This document shows positions 10,181-17,452 of a DNA stretch of 64,000 nt, one piece after another; position 1 is the first letter of the stretch; each line of letters begins with the position of its first letter. The notes below the pieces were generated by a model, which saw only the letters and a program-made list of their open reading frames with translations, was not told the DNA's origin and made no database searches. Source of the DNA: an uncultured Acidimicrobiales bacterium (GTDB taxonomy: Bacteria > Actinomycetota > Acidimicrobiia > Acidimicrobiales > SHLQ01); contig CALHYX010000008.1 of NCBI GenBank assembly GCA_938041035.1, positions 1-64,000 of the forward strand. Reading direction: 5' to 3'. The position numbers and the translations under genes are program-made.

Positions 10181-10923
10181 CCGACGCCCGTACCGGAAAC
10201 AAGCCGGCGGCACGCACGGTGCTCGTCACCGGCGGCAACCGCGGCATCGGCCTCGCCATCGCCCGCCACTTCGCCGCCCTGGGTGATCGGGTGGCGGTGA
10301 CCTACCGATCGACGCCGCCCGCCGAAGCCGAGGAACTCGGGTTGTTCTGCGTGGCCTGCGACGTCACCGACACCGACCAGGTCGATGCCGCCTTCAGCGC
10401 GGTCGAGGAAGCACTCGGCCCGGTCGAGATTCTGGTCTCCAACGCCGGAATCACGCGCGACGGCCTCGTACTCCGGATGGGCGACGACGACTTCGATGCC
10501 GTCGTCGACGCCAACCTGACCGGCGGTTTCCGCGTGGCCCGCCGGGCCGTCAAGGCCATGATGCGCGCCCGCTGGGGCCGTATCGTGTTCATCTCGTCGA
10601 TCGTCGGCGCCGGCGGCCAGGCGGGCCAGGCCAACTACGCCGCGTCAAAGGCCGGTTTGGTGGGCCTGAGCCGCTCGCTGGCCAAAGAGTTCGCCAGCCG
10701 CAACGTTACGGTCAACGTCGTTGCGCCGGGCCCGGTGGCCACCGATATGATCGACCAACTTCCGGGAGAGACCCGGGACGCAATAACCGCAGCCGTGCCC
10801 CTGGGCCGGGTGGCCGAACCCGATGAGATCGCCTCGGCGGTGGCCTTTTTGGCCTCGCCCCAGGCGAGCTACATCACCGGGGTCGTTCTTCCCGTCGATG
10901 GCGGCATGGCGATGGGCGCCTAA
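10177..10923 (+). CDS. fabG: 3-oxoacyl-ACP reductase
   Basis: FabG reduces 3-oxoacyl-ACP with NADPH. The 248-residue short-chain dehydrogenase has TGGNRGIG for cofactor binding, SNAGIT after the fourth strand, and catalytic Ser (SSIVG), Tyr and Lys in YAASKAG. The end ITGVVLPVDGGMAMG is typical for FabG. GTG 10177 overlaps the fabH TGA; a GTG at 10168 is also in frame but less likely. It lies within the fab cluster and 89 bases before acpP. Confidence 0.96.
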   Translation: MTDARTGNKPAARTVLVTGGNRGIGLAIARHFAALGDRVAVTYRSTPPAEAEELGLFCVACDVTDTDQVDAAFSAVEEALGPVEILVSNAGITRDGLVLRMGDDDFDAVVDANLTGGFRVARRAVKAMMRARWGRIVFISSIVGAGGQAGQANYAASKAGLVGLSRSLAKEFASRNVTVNVVAPGPVATDMIDQLPGETRDAITAAVPLGRVAEPDEIASAVAFLASPQASYITGVVLPVDGGMAMGA

Positions 10924-10970
10924 CCTGCCCACCGCACCCATTAGTTCGAAACAACACCAATCAGTTCAGT

Positions 10971-11000
10971 TCTGCAACAATCTGCAACGATCTGCAACAA
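10971..11000 (+). repeat. Three 10-bp tandem repeats in the acpP leader
   Basis: TCTGCAACAA, TCTGCAACGA and TCTGCAACAA follow each other without gaps, 13 bases before the acpP start and just before its GGAGA ribosome binding site. A 10-bp period would place each unit on nearly the same face of the helix. Function unknown. Confidence 0.85.
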
Positions 11001-11012
11001 CACGGAGAAACA

Positions 11013-11249
11013 GTGAGCGACGAAAACTTTGACCGATTCCGCAAGTGCGCCGTCGAGGTGCTTTCCGTCGAGGCCGACAAGGTCACCCGGGAGTCCCGGT
11101 TCGCCGAGGACCTCGACGCCGACAGCCTCGACCTCGTGGAATTGGTGATGGCCCTGGAAGAAGAGTTCGACGTGAGCGTCGACGAGGAAGAACTCGAAGG
11201 AGTCACCACCGTCGGCGGCGCCTACGACCTCGTCACCGCCAAGCTCTGA
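11013..11249 (+). CDS. acpP: Acyl carrier protein
   Basis: The 78-residue acidic protein has the DADSLDLVEL motif, whose Ser carries 4'-phosphopantetheine, about residue 37. It shuttles acyl chains between FabD, FabH, FabG, FabZ and FabF. GTG 11013 follows a good ribosome binding site (GGAGA, eight bases upstream). Its stop TGA overlaps the ATG of fabF (TGATG). Confidence 0.97.
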   Translation: MSDENFDRFRKCAVEVLSVEADKVTRESRFAEDLDADSLDLVELVMALEEEFDVSVDEEELEGVTTVGGAYDLVTAKL

Positions 11250-12424
11250 TGCTCGGCAAGCGGGTCGCGGTCACCGGCCTGGGCGTGGTTTCGCCTGCCG
11301 GTATCGGTATCGACGACTTCTGGGCCGGGTTGATCGGCGAAGCCCCGGTCGGGTTCCGCCAGATCGAGGACTGGGATCCGTCGCCGTGGTTCGACAACCC
11401 GAAGGAGGCCCGCCGAAGCGACCGCTACACGCAGTTCGCGGTGGCGGCAGCCGAGATGGCGCTCGAACACGGCGGCGCACCCGAAGGTGACCCGCTGCGC
11501 CAGGGGGTCTTCATCGGCACCGGTATCGGGGGGATCTCGACCCTCGAGGACCAGATCAACGTCCATTCGGCCAAAGGTGCTCGCCGGGTATCGCCGTTCC
11601 TCGTGCCCATGATGATGCCCAACGCCGCTGCGGCGGCGGTCTCGATGCGGCGCGGGTGGCAGGGCCCGGCGGAGAACACCGTCACCGCATGCGCCGCCGG
11701 TACCCACGCCATCGGAAACGGCGCCCGACTCATCGCATCCGGCCGCTGCACCGCCGTGCTCGCCGGTGGCAGCGAGGCCCCGTTCACCCCCACCGCCATC
11801 GCCGGCTTCTCCAACATGACGGCCCTCTCCAAGTCCGGCGTCTCGCAGCCGTTCTCCGCCGGTCGCGATGGGTTCGTGATGGCCGAAGGCGCCGCAGTGC
11901 TGCTCCTCGAGGAGTGGGACGCTGCGGTCCAGCGCGGCGCCACCATCCACGGTGAGATCCTCGGGTCGGCCTCCAGCGCCGATGCGCACCACATCACCGC
12001 GCCGGCCCCGGGCGGCATCGGCGCGGTCAACTGCATGGAACTCGCCCTCGAAGACGCCGGCATCTCGGCGGCCGACGTGGCCCACATCAACGCCCACGGC
12101 ACCTCCACGGCGCTCAACGACGCAGCTGAGGCCGAAGCCATGGCCAAGCTCTTCGGCGCCCCGGGGCCGCTCGTCACCTCGACCAAGGGCGTTACCGGGC
12201 ATGCGCTCGGCGCCGCTGGAGCGCTCGAAGCAGCGGCCGTCATCTTGGCCATGGCGCATCGTCAGGTGCCCCCGACGGCCGGTTCGGTCGAAGTCGACCC
12301 GGAACTCCAACCGATCAACCTCGTGACCGGTGCGCCCGCCTCCTGGGAACCCGGCCCGTCGCTGTCGAACAGCTTTGGCTTCGGCGGCCACAACGGCACC
12401 CTGGTGCTCGGACCACCGAACTAG
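11249..12424 (+). CDS. fabF: 3-oxoacyl-ACP synthase II
   Basis: FabF elongates acyl-ACP by decarboxylative condensation with malonyl-ACP. The 391-residue protein has the Cys-His-His triad: Cys in VTACAAGTH, His in NAHGTST and His in GVTGHALGA, plus the C-terminal NSFGFGGHN glycine loop. ATG 11249 overlaps the acpP stop; the longer open frame upstream is only read-through across acpP. Its TAG shares CTAG with the convergent fabZ stop. Confidence 0.97.
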   Translation: MLGKRVAVTGLGVVSPAGIGIDDFWAGLIGEAPVGFRQIEDWDPSPWFDNPKEARRSDRYTQFAVAAAEMALEHGGAPEGDPLRQGVFIGTGIGGISTLEDQINVHSAKGARRVSPFLVPMMMPNAAAAAVSMRRGWQGPAENTVTACAAGTHAIGNGARLIASGRCTAVLAGGSEAPFTPTAIAGFSNMTALSKSGVSQPFSAGRDGFVMAEGAAVLLLEEWDAAVQRGATIHGEILGSASSADAHHITAPAPGGIGAVNCMELALEDAGISAADVAHINAHGTSTALNDAAEAEAMAKLFGAPGPLVTSTKGVTGHALGAAGALEAAAVILAMAHRQVPPTAGSVEVDPELQPINLVTGAPASWEPGPSLSNSFGFGGHNGTLVLGPPN

Positions 12425-12855
12425 TCCGCCGCGTCGGCGATCACGAACATCAGCGCGGCCTCACAGGCAACGTCGTCGCCGACGAGCGCCCGCCCCTGGC
12501 CCTTCCCGGCCCGGCTCGACAGCCGCTCCAAACGCATCTCGAGGGTGAGGGTGTCACCGGGTACGACCTGGCGCCGAAACCGGGCCTTGTCGAGCCCACC
12601 GAACAGCGGCAAGCGGTTCGCGAACTTCGGCGAACTCAACAGCGCGTAGGCGCCAACCTGGGCGATCGCTTCGCACATCAAGACCCCGGGCAACGTCGGC
12701 CGGCCGGGGAAATGCCCGGCAAAGAACGCCTCGGTCCCGGTGATGTTCCACCGCCCGACCGCCCGCTCCCCCGGGATCAGCTCGGTGATCTCATCGACGA
12801 ACAGAAACGGCGGCCGATGCGGCAATACCTCGGCGGGAGTGGGCAGCTGGCTCAT
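12421..12855 (-). CDS. fabZ: 3-hydroxyacyl-ACP dehydratase
   Basis: FabZ removes water from 3-hydroxyacyl-ACP. The 144-residue hot-dog-fold protein has HRPPFLFVD at the N terminus and the active-site helix GHFPGRPTLPGVL.CEAIAQ with catalytic His and Glu. It faces the fabDHG-acpP-fabF cluster and shares the four bases CTAG with the end of fabF, so both stop codons overlap. It has its own upstream region toward hup. Confidence 0.95.
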   Translation of the reverse strand: MSQLPTPAEVLPHRPPFLFVDEITELIPGERAVGRWNITGTEAFFAGHFPGRPTLPGVLMCEAIAQVGAYALLSSPKFANRLPLFGGLDKARFRRQVVPGDTLTLEMRLERLSSRAGKGQGRALVGDDVACEAALMFVIADAAD

Positions 12856-12952
12856 GGCCGAACCCTATTACCCCACCCCTGGTACCCCAAGGATCCCAAC
12901 CGGGCCGGGACCGGTGCGGCGAATCGTCGCCGGAGCCCCCACCGACGCGACA

Positions 12953-12982
12953 AAGGGGGCGGCACCGTGGTGCCACCCCCTT
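12953..12982 (-). terminator. Intrinsic terminator downstream of the HU gene
   Basis: AAGGGGG pairs with CCCCCTT and GGCAC with GTGCC around a four-base loop, with one C/A mismatch. On the minus strand the hairpin is followed by TTTGT, which fits termination of HU gene transcripts before fabZ. Confidence 0.7.
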
Positions 12983-13004
12983 CGCGCTACTTCTGCTTCA
13001 CTGA

Positions 13005-13038
13005 TTCACTGAAGTACCAGGTTCACTGAAGTACCAGG
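13005..13038. repeat. Two 17-bp tandem repeats between the HU gene and its terminator
   Basis: The unit TTCACTGAAGTACCAGG occurs twice head to tail (13005-13021 and 13022-13038) and is followed by degenerate pieces such as TATCGGGTTCACTACGTATCGGG. The repeats lie in the 3' untranslated region of the HU gene. Function unknown. Confidence 0.85.
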
Positions 13039-13100
13039 TATCGGGTTCACTACGTATCGGGCACGAGTGCCCGCGGGGCTCAGCCCTTACCCGAAGCGGT

Positions 13101-13379
13101 TCAGTTGCCCTTGCCCGCAGCCTTCAGCTTCGAGCCGGCCTGAATCTTCACCGCGGTACCAGCCGGCACATGGATCTCTGCGCCGGTCTGGGGGTTGCGA
13201 CCCTTGCGGGCCTTGGTGTCCTTGCGCGAGAACTTGATGAAACCCGGGATGTTGACCTCGCCGCCCCTGCCCACCTGGGACATGACGATGTCAGCGAAAG
13301 CGTCAACGCAACCGCCGGCCTCTGCCTGGGTGACACCAGCTTTGCTCGCGATTTCAGCGACCAGTTCGCTCTTAGTCAT
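13101..13379 (-). CDS. hup: HU-family DNA-binding protein
   Basis: The 92-residue protein is a standard HU: MTKSELVAEIA at the start, the saddle motif GFIKFSRKDTKARKGRNPQTG and the arm proline in IHVPAG.AVKI. HU bends and compacts DNA as a dimer. It lacks the long Lys/Ala-rich C-terminal tail seen in many actinobacterial HupB/HupS proteins. ATG 13379 follows AAGGAGA, a strong ribosome binding site, so the longer upstream frame is rejected. It is a single gene with its own terminator. Confidence 0.96.
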   Translation of the reverse strand: MTKSELVAEIASKAGVTQAEAGGCVDAFADIVMSQVGRGGEVNIPGFIKFSRKDTKARKGRNPQTGAEIHVPAGTAVKIQAGSKLKAAGKGN

Positions 13380-13552
13380 TGGATTCTCCTTGTCTTGCCC
13401 GAGATTGTAGGGGTGAGCCCCGGGCCGATGAATTACATGCGAGTCGATTTTTGGCGCAAAGTCAAGCATTTGCGGTATTTCGACGCGCGACAGCCCCCGA
13501 GATTTCAGTGGTGCGAGCCCCGGCAAATCCCATCCCCGGAATTACACGAGCT

Positions 13553-13972
13553 TCAGCGAGACACCTCAGCGGCTTCATCGGGACGGTTGATCATCGCCGT
13601 CGCGGCGTGGTCGAAGTACGCGAGCATCGCCGCCTCGGCATCGGGATCGAGCCCGCCGGAGCGCACTGCGGCATCCATGTGCTCGAACCACGCGTCGCGC
13701 TCGACTCCACCGATCGCGAACGGCCCATGGCGCATGCGCAGCCGGGGGTGACCTCGCTCATCGCTGTAGGTGGTCGGACCTCCCCAGTACTGCACCAGAA
13801 AGCCCGTGAGCCGGGCCTTGGCGCCGACCAGGTCCGGTTCGGGGTACAGGGGCCGCAGCCGCTCATCGAGCGCAACGGCGTCGTAGAAGCGGTCGACGAG
13901 ATCGACGACCCAGGCGGTGCCGCCCACCAGCTCGTACAAGGTGACGGGTTGGGGCGGATCGGAGTCGGCCAT
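13553..13972 (-). CDS. Truncated haemoglobin, group II-like
   Basis: The 139-residue protein is a 2-on-2 globin. YELVGG near the N terminus, FYD, the FLVQYWGGP segment and the heme-ligand His of RMRHGPF match group II (GlbO-type) truncated haemoglobins. These bind oxygen or nitric oxide and are linked to oxygen or NO chemistry. It lies nine bases downstream of the membrane thioredoxin gene on the same strand, so the two are probably co-transcribed. The in vivo role is not evident from sequence. Confidence 0.9.
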   Translation of the reverse strand: MADSDPPQPVTLYELVGGTAWVVDLVDRFYDAVALDERLRPLYPEPDLVGAKARLTGFLVQYWGGPTTYSDERGHPRLRMRHGPFAIGGVERDAWFEHMDAAVRSGGLDPDAEAAMLAYFDHAATAMINRPDEAAEVSR

Positions 13973-13981
13973 GGCCGAAGT

Positions 13982-14758
13982 CTAGGACTGGCCGGTGATC
14001 CCGAACGACCGCTGGATCTCGGCGCGCAGCGTCGACTCCGACAGCACCGACGTCACATTCACAAGGTTGCCCTGGGCGTCGTAGAACGCGGTGACGGGCA
14101 TTCCCGGCGTTCGGGCGACGGCGTCGTAGAACCCCGACCCTCCCCCGCGGGTGCCGTTGATATCGCGGGCGATCGGCCACCAATTGGTGTCGTGCTTGTC
14201 GGGCAGGTCGAGCTCGCCGCCGTCTTCCTGGGTGTGCACGCCCACGAACTGCACCTGGCCGCGCAGGTCATCGGAGACCGCTTGGAAGGCGGGAAGCTCG
14301 TCGTCGCACGCCGAGCACCAGTTGGCGTACAGGTTCACCACCACCGGTGTGCCCCGGAACTCGGCCAGGGTGATTCGGCCATCGCCGTCGGGATCGTTCG
14401 CCACGGCGGGAAGATCCCAGTCCGCTGCTGAGGTGACGCCGGACTCGGTGCGAGAGCCGAGGATGGCCCAGGCGAACAGGCCGAGGATGGCGAGGGCGCC
14501 GACCCCCATCAGGATGCGGTTCTGCGTGCCGGCGCTCACCTTGGGTCCGGTCTTCTTCGGCGGGTTCGCCTTCTTCGCCGTACCGCTGTTCTTCGACGAA
14601 CCGCCCGTCGGCTCCGGGGTTTTCGCCTTGGAATCGCCCGGCGAGTCATCACCGGGGCGGGCCGCCTTGGCGCTCGGCGGCGGTGCGGCCTTCTTCTTCG
14701 AGGCTGCTCGCAGCCGCTTTTCAGCGGCCAGCTGCTTCTTGGTTTTCTTCTTCGCCAT
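13982..14758 (-). CDS. Membrane-anchored thioredoxin-like protein
   Basis: The 258-residue protein begins with a Lys/Ala-rich cytoplasmic tail (about 75 residues), then one membrane segment (ILMGVGALAILGLFAWAIL), then a TlpA/thioredoxin-like domain. The active site is WCSAC (a CxxC) after VVVNLYAN, and the cis-Pro is in GMPVTAFYD. The catalytic part should sit outside the membrane and reduce or exchange disulfides. ATG 14758 begins the KKK-rich tail. It is followed by the truncated haemoglobin gene and preceded by 8-bp tandem repeats and a ZAS-domain gene. Confidence 0.9.
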   Translation of the reverse strand: MAKKKTKKQLAAEKRLRAASKKKAAPPPSAKAARPGDDSPGDSKAKTPEPTGGSSKNSGTAKKANPPKKTGPKVSAGTQNRILMGVGALAILGLFAWAILGSRTESGVTSAADWDLPAVANDPDGDGRITLAEFRGTPVVVNLYANWCSACDDELPAFQAVSDDLRGQVQFVGVHTQEDGGELDLPDKHDTNWWPIARDINGTRGGGSGFYDAVARTPGMPVTAFYDAQGNLVNVTSVLSESTLRAEIQRSFGITGQS

Positions 14759-14780
14759 GAAGAGTTCTGCCTCTGGTTCG

Positions 14781-14810
14781 TCGGTGAGTCGGTGAGTCGG
14801 TGAGTCGGTG
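14781..14810 (-). repeat. 8-bp tandem repeats upstream of the thioredoxin-like gene
   Basis: TCGGTGAG occurs three times in a row and a fourth time truncated to TCGGTG, ending 22 bases before the ATG at 14758. They lie between the ZAS-domain gene and this start. They could be a slippage-prone leader that varies in length; function unknown. Confidence 0.8.
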
Positions 14811-14828
14811 GTGCGTGCGGAGCTGAGT

Positions 14829-15143
14829 CTATGACTGGGCGAACCCGTCGCCCCCGCTCGACCCGGCGGCGTCATCGATGGAGACGGCGTACCGGTGAAT
14901 GCGACCGGCGGCGAGGGGGTCGACCGGTTGGCCGACCACGCGGCGCAGCGCCGCACGGGCCGAACGCAAACTTTCGACCATGGCCACGCATTCGGGGCAC
15001 TCCGACAGGTGTCGGACCACGCCGGGCCGGGCGCGGGTGGGAACCTCATCGTCGATGTAGGCGCTCAGGTATCGCTTGGTTCGGAGGTGACGGATTCGGC
15101 GCACGATGGGGTAACCCGGTGGGTTTGCGTCGCATTCCTGCAT
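14829..15143 (-). CDS. Anti-sigma-like zinc-finger (ZAS) protein
   Basis: The 104-residue protein has YLSAYIDDEV followed by HLSECPEC, an HxxxCxxC zinc motif of the anti-sigma-factor (zf-HC2/ZAS) type near residues 45-52. There is no membrane segment, so it would be soluble. It is encoded divergently from the ECF sigma gene and could be a second anti-sigma factor or act on another sigma factor. ATG 15143 is used; a GTG 14 codons later (VRRIRHLRT) is also possible and would avoid overlap with the upstream frame of the sigma gene. Confidence 0.75.
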   Translation of the reverse strand: MQECDANPPGYPIVRRIRHLRTKRYLSAYIDDEVPTRARPGVVRHLSECPECVAMVESLRSARAALRRVVGQPVDPLAAGRIHRYAVSIDDAAGSSGGDGFAQS

Positions 15144-15198
15144 GTCGAAGGTTCTGTTCGGCCCCCACCTTGAGGCGCGGAGCGGGTACCGTAGCGCC

Positions 15199-15756
15199 GT
15201 GCAGACAGGAGCTGGCGAACAGGCCTTCCAGAACTACGTACTCCCGGAGCTCGACGTGCTGTACCGCGTGGCGTTCTCGATCACGCGGAACAACGCCGAC
15301 GCCGAAGACCTGGTGCAGGACACGCTGCTGCGGGCCTACCGGGCCATCGATCGTTTCGATGGGCGTCATCCGCGGGCCTGGTTGCTGACCATCATGCGCA
15401 ACGCCCAGATCAACCGGGTGCGCCGCAAGCGCCCGGAGCTGTTGCGCGACCCCGATACGACGATGGGCCGCGTGGCCGACGAGAGCGCCGATGGCGAGGG
15501 CGCCGACCGGCGCCTGCTCGACCGTACGCTCGATGCGGCCGTCGAGACCGCCTACCTCGATCTGCCCGAGAAGTTCCGGGAGGTCATCGACCTCGTCGAC
15601 CTCAGCGGGCTCAGTTACCTGGAGACGGCCGATATTCTCGACGTGCCCGTCGGCACCATTATGAGCCGACTGCATCGGGCCCGGAAACGGGTGCGGGATC
15701 ACCTCGAATCCGTCGGCATCGACGCCGCCACGACCGCCGCTCCGGAGGACCAATGA
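15199..15756 (+). CDS. ECF-family RNA polymerase sigma factor (SigR-like)
   Basis: The protein has sigma region 2 (YRVAFSITRNNADAEDLVQDTLLRAYR, then RAWLLTIMRNAQINRVRR) and region 4 (LPEKFREVIDLVDLSGLSYLETADIL, VPVGTIMSRLHRARKRVR), the two-domain layout of ECF sigma factors. The regions resemble the SigR/SigH group that answers thiol stress. GTG 15199 gives 185 residues; ATG 15142 adds 19 residues that look unrelated. The following ZAS gene overlaps its stop by ATGA and has a strong GGAGGAC site, the usual sigma/anti-sigma arrangement. Confidence 0.93.
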   Translation: MQTGAGEQAFQNYVLPELDVLYRVAFSITRNNADAEDLVQDTLLRAYRAIDRFDGRHPRAWLLTIMRNAQINRVRRKRPELLRDPDTTMGRVADESADGEGADRRLLDRTLDAAVETAYLDLPEKFREVIDLVDLSGLSYLETADILDVPVGTIMSRLHRARKRVRDHLESVGIDAATTAAPEDQ

Positions 15757-16016
15757 TTTTCGGAAAGAAGCCCGGAGGTATCTCCTGTCGCCAGGTCGCC
15801 AAGGATCTGCAGACCTTCCTCGACGAAGAGACCGACGACGAGAGCCGCCGCCACCGGATCGCCGAGCATCTCGAGGCCTGTCGTGACTGCGGGCTCGAAG
15901 CCGATACCTACCGGGCCATCAAGGGCGCGCTGGCCCAGCGGGCACCCGAGATCGACCCAGCCACGATGGAGCGATTACGAGCGTTCAGCGCCGATCTCAG
16001 TGACGACACCCCGTGA
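15753..16016 (+). CDS. Anti-sigma factor with zinc finger (RsrA-like)
   Basis: The 87-residue soluble protein carries HLEACRDC, the HxxxCxxC zinc motif of ZAS anti-sigma factors, and an upstream Cys (ISCRQVAKDL). This Cys-H-C-C layout matches RsrA-type redox-sensing anti-sigma factors, where oxidation releases zinc and the sigma factor. Redox sensing here is inference. ATG 15753 overlaps the sigma stop, so synthesis is coupled and roughly matched to that of its sigma factor. Confidence 0.88.
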   Translation: MIFGKKPGGISCRQVAKDLQTFLDEETDDESRRHRIAEHLEACRDCGLEADTYRAIKGALAQRAPEIDPATMERLRAFSADLSDDTP

Positions 16017-16028
16017 AATTCGCTACCT

Positions 16029-17393
16029 TCAGCCTTCGACGACGGTGGTCTCGGGGTGGAACGCCGTCCAGCTGAACCAGAAGGTGTCCACCGCGGCGAC
16101 CCGTTCGAGCTGAGCGCCCTCCAGTTCGCCGCTGATGGCCTTGCCGAGCACGTTCCAGGTGGAACCCGTCTCGGCGTCGACGAAGCCGTCTGCGGTGCGG
16201 CTGAAGTTCAGCCGCTGGCCGTCGACCACCGGCACGAACACCGCCGATGAACCGACGTCACGGCCATCATCGACCCGACCCGACTGCAGCGGCGACACCA
16301 GGCCCGGTTCGATCCAGGCGATCAGCTCGTCGCCCCCGAGGGTGAACTCGACCACGCCGGAGGCGAAAAGCGGTTCCTGGAGCACGGCCACGGACTCGCC
16401 GTTGCGCTCCACCCCGATCACCCGGGTCTTTTCGTCGAAGTCGCTCGGCGCTTCGCCGTCGAACAGGAACGCCGGGCTGCCCTCGAGGTCGTAGCCCTCG
16501 TAGGGGTTGGCGCCGTACCGGCGGTCGAAGCCGGTGTCGAGGCTGAGGACCAGACCGTCGGGGAATGCCTCGACGAAGCTCGCCATCGACAGGGTCTGCA
16601 CGGGGATGACATCGAGCTCGGTACCGGTGAGGTGGCCCACGATGGCCTGGCCGGTGAAGTGGCTCCACAGCGACTCGGTCTGGCGGTCATACATCACCAG
16701 AGCGCTCTGATAGAGCCGACCCGAGGTCCCGAAGTCGAGGATGCGGTCACCGCTGCGGCGGTCGTAGGCCACGCCGGAGTTGCAAAGCGGGCAGTACGTG
16801 ACCGTGACCGGCGTGTCGGCGATCGTGTCGTTGACGATTTCGTGCCAGGTCATGATCTGAATCGGGTACGCCCGGGCTTGACCGTCGAGCTCAAGGGCCA
16901 GCACGGCCTCACACGGCGCTACGAAGATGGCGTCGTCGACCGACACGAACTTCGGATCGTCGATGGGCGGGATGCCGTCGGGCGGCGGTCCGCCCGAGAG
17001 GATGCGATCGAGGTCGACCAGCGGCGCAGGAAACGCATCGTCGGTGGCGTTTGAAATGGCCGACGGAACGTCTTCGATGGGGGTCGAGGAAATCTGGGTG
17101 ACCGTGTCGCCTCCGGGCGCGTCCCCCTCCAGTTGCGGAGCGACGCAGTCGCGTTCACCGCCGTGGGCCGCGGTCGTACCGGGCTGATCCGATCCGCCGT
17201 CGCCGTCGCCGTCGTCAGATGAAGCGGTGCTGCCGGGCTCGGTCGCACCGGCGCCGGGCTCCGTCGCGGCCGAGTCCGAGCCGGAGGAGCACGCCGCGGC
17301 GATCAGCGCGAGCAGGACCAGCAGGGCTGGGAACCAAGAGGGGTGGCGAGACGGCGCAGAGGCGGATTTTTCGGGGCGTTGGGGGAGAGCCAT
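16029..17393 (-). CDS. DUF3179-domain lipoprotein
   Basis: The 454-residue protein starts with a signal peptide whose lipobox is LIAAAC, followed by a Ser/Gly/Asp/Thr-rich linker of about 70 residues. The remainder matches DUF3179: WHEIVNDTIADTPVTVTYCPLCNSGVAYDR, then LYQSALVMYDRQTESLW and WSHFTGQAIVG. The Cys pair CPLC may bind a metal. DUF3179 proteins are of unknown function. ATG 17393 is the last Met before the signal peptide. It is 59 bases downstream of the disulfide oxidoreductase gene and convergent to the sigma/anti-sigma pair. Confidence 0.85.
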   Translation of the reverse strand: MALPQRPEKSASAPSRHPSWFPALLVLLALIAAACSSGSDSAATEPGAGATEPGSTASSDDGDGDGGSDQPGTTAAHGGERDCVAPQLEGDAPGGDTVTQISSTPIEDVPSAISNATDDAFPAPLVDLDRILSGGPPPDGIPPIDDPKFVSVDDAIFVAPCEAVLALELDGQARAYPIQIMTWHEIVNDTIADTPVTVTYCPLCNSGVAYDRRSGDRILDFGTSGRLYQSALVMYDRQTESLWSHFTGQAIVGHLTGTELDVIPVQTLSMASFVEAFPDGLVLSLDTGFDRRYGANPYEGYDLEGSPAFLFDGEAPSDFDEKTRVIGVERNGESVAVLQEPLFASGVVEFTLGGDELIAWIEPGLVSPLQSGRVDDGRDVGSSAVFVPVVDGQRLNFSRTADGFVDAETGSTWNVLGKAISGELEGAQLERVAAVDTFWFSWTAFHPETTVVEG

Positions 17394-17452
17394 GGATCGA
17401 GAACCCGGCCGGGGGCCGACTTGTTCCCGAGGATCGACAAGATCGACCGCGG

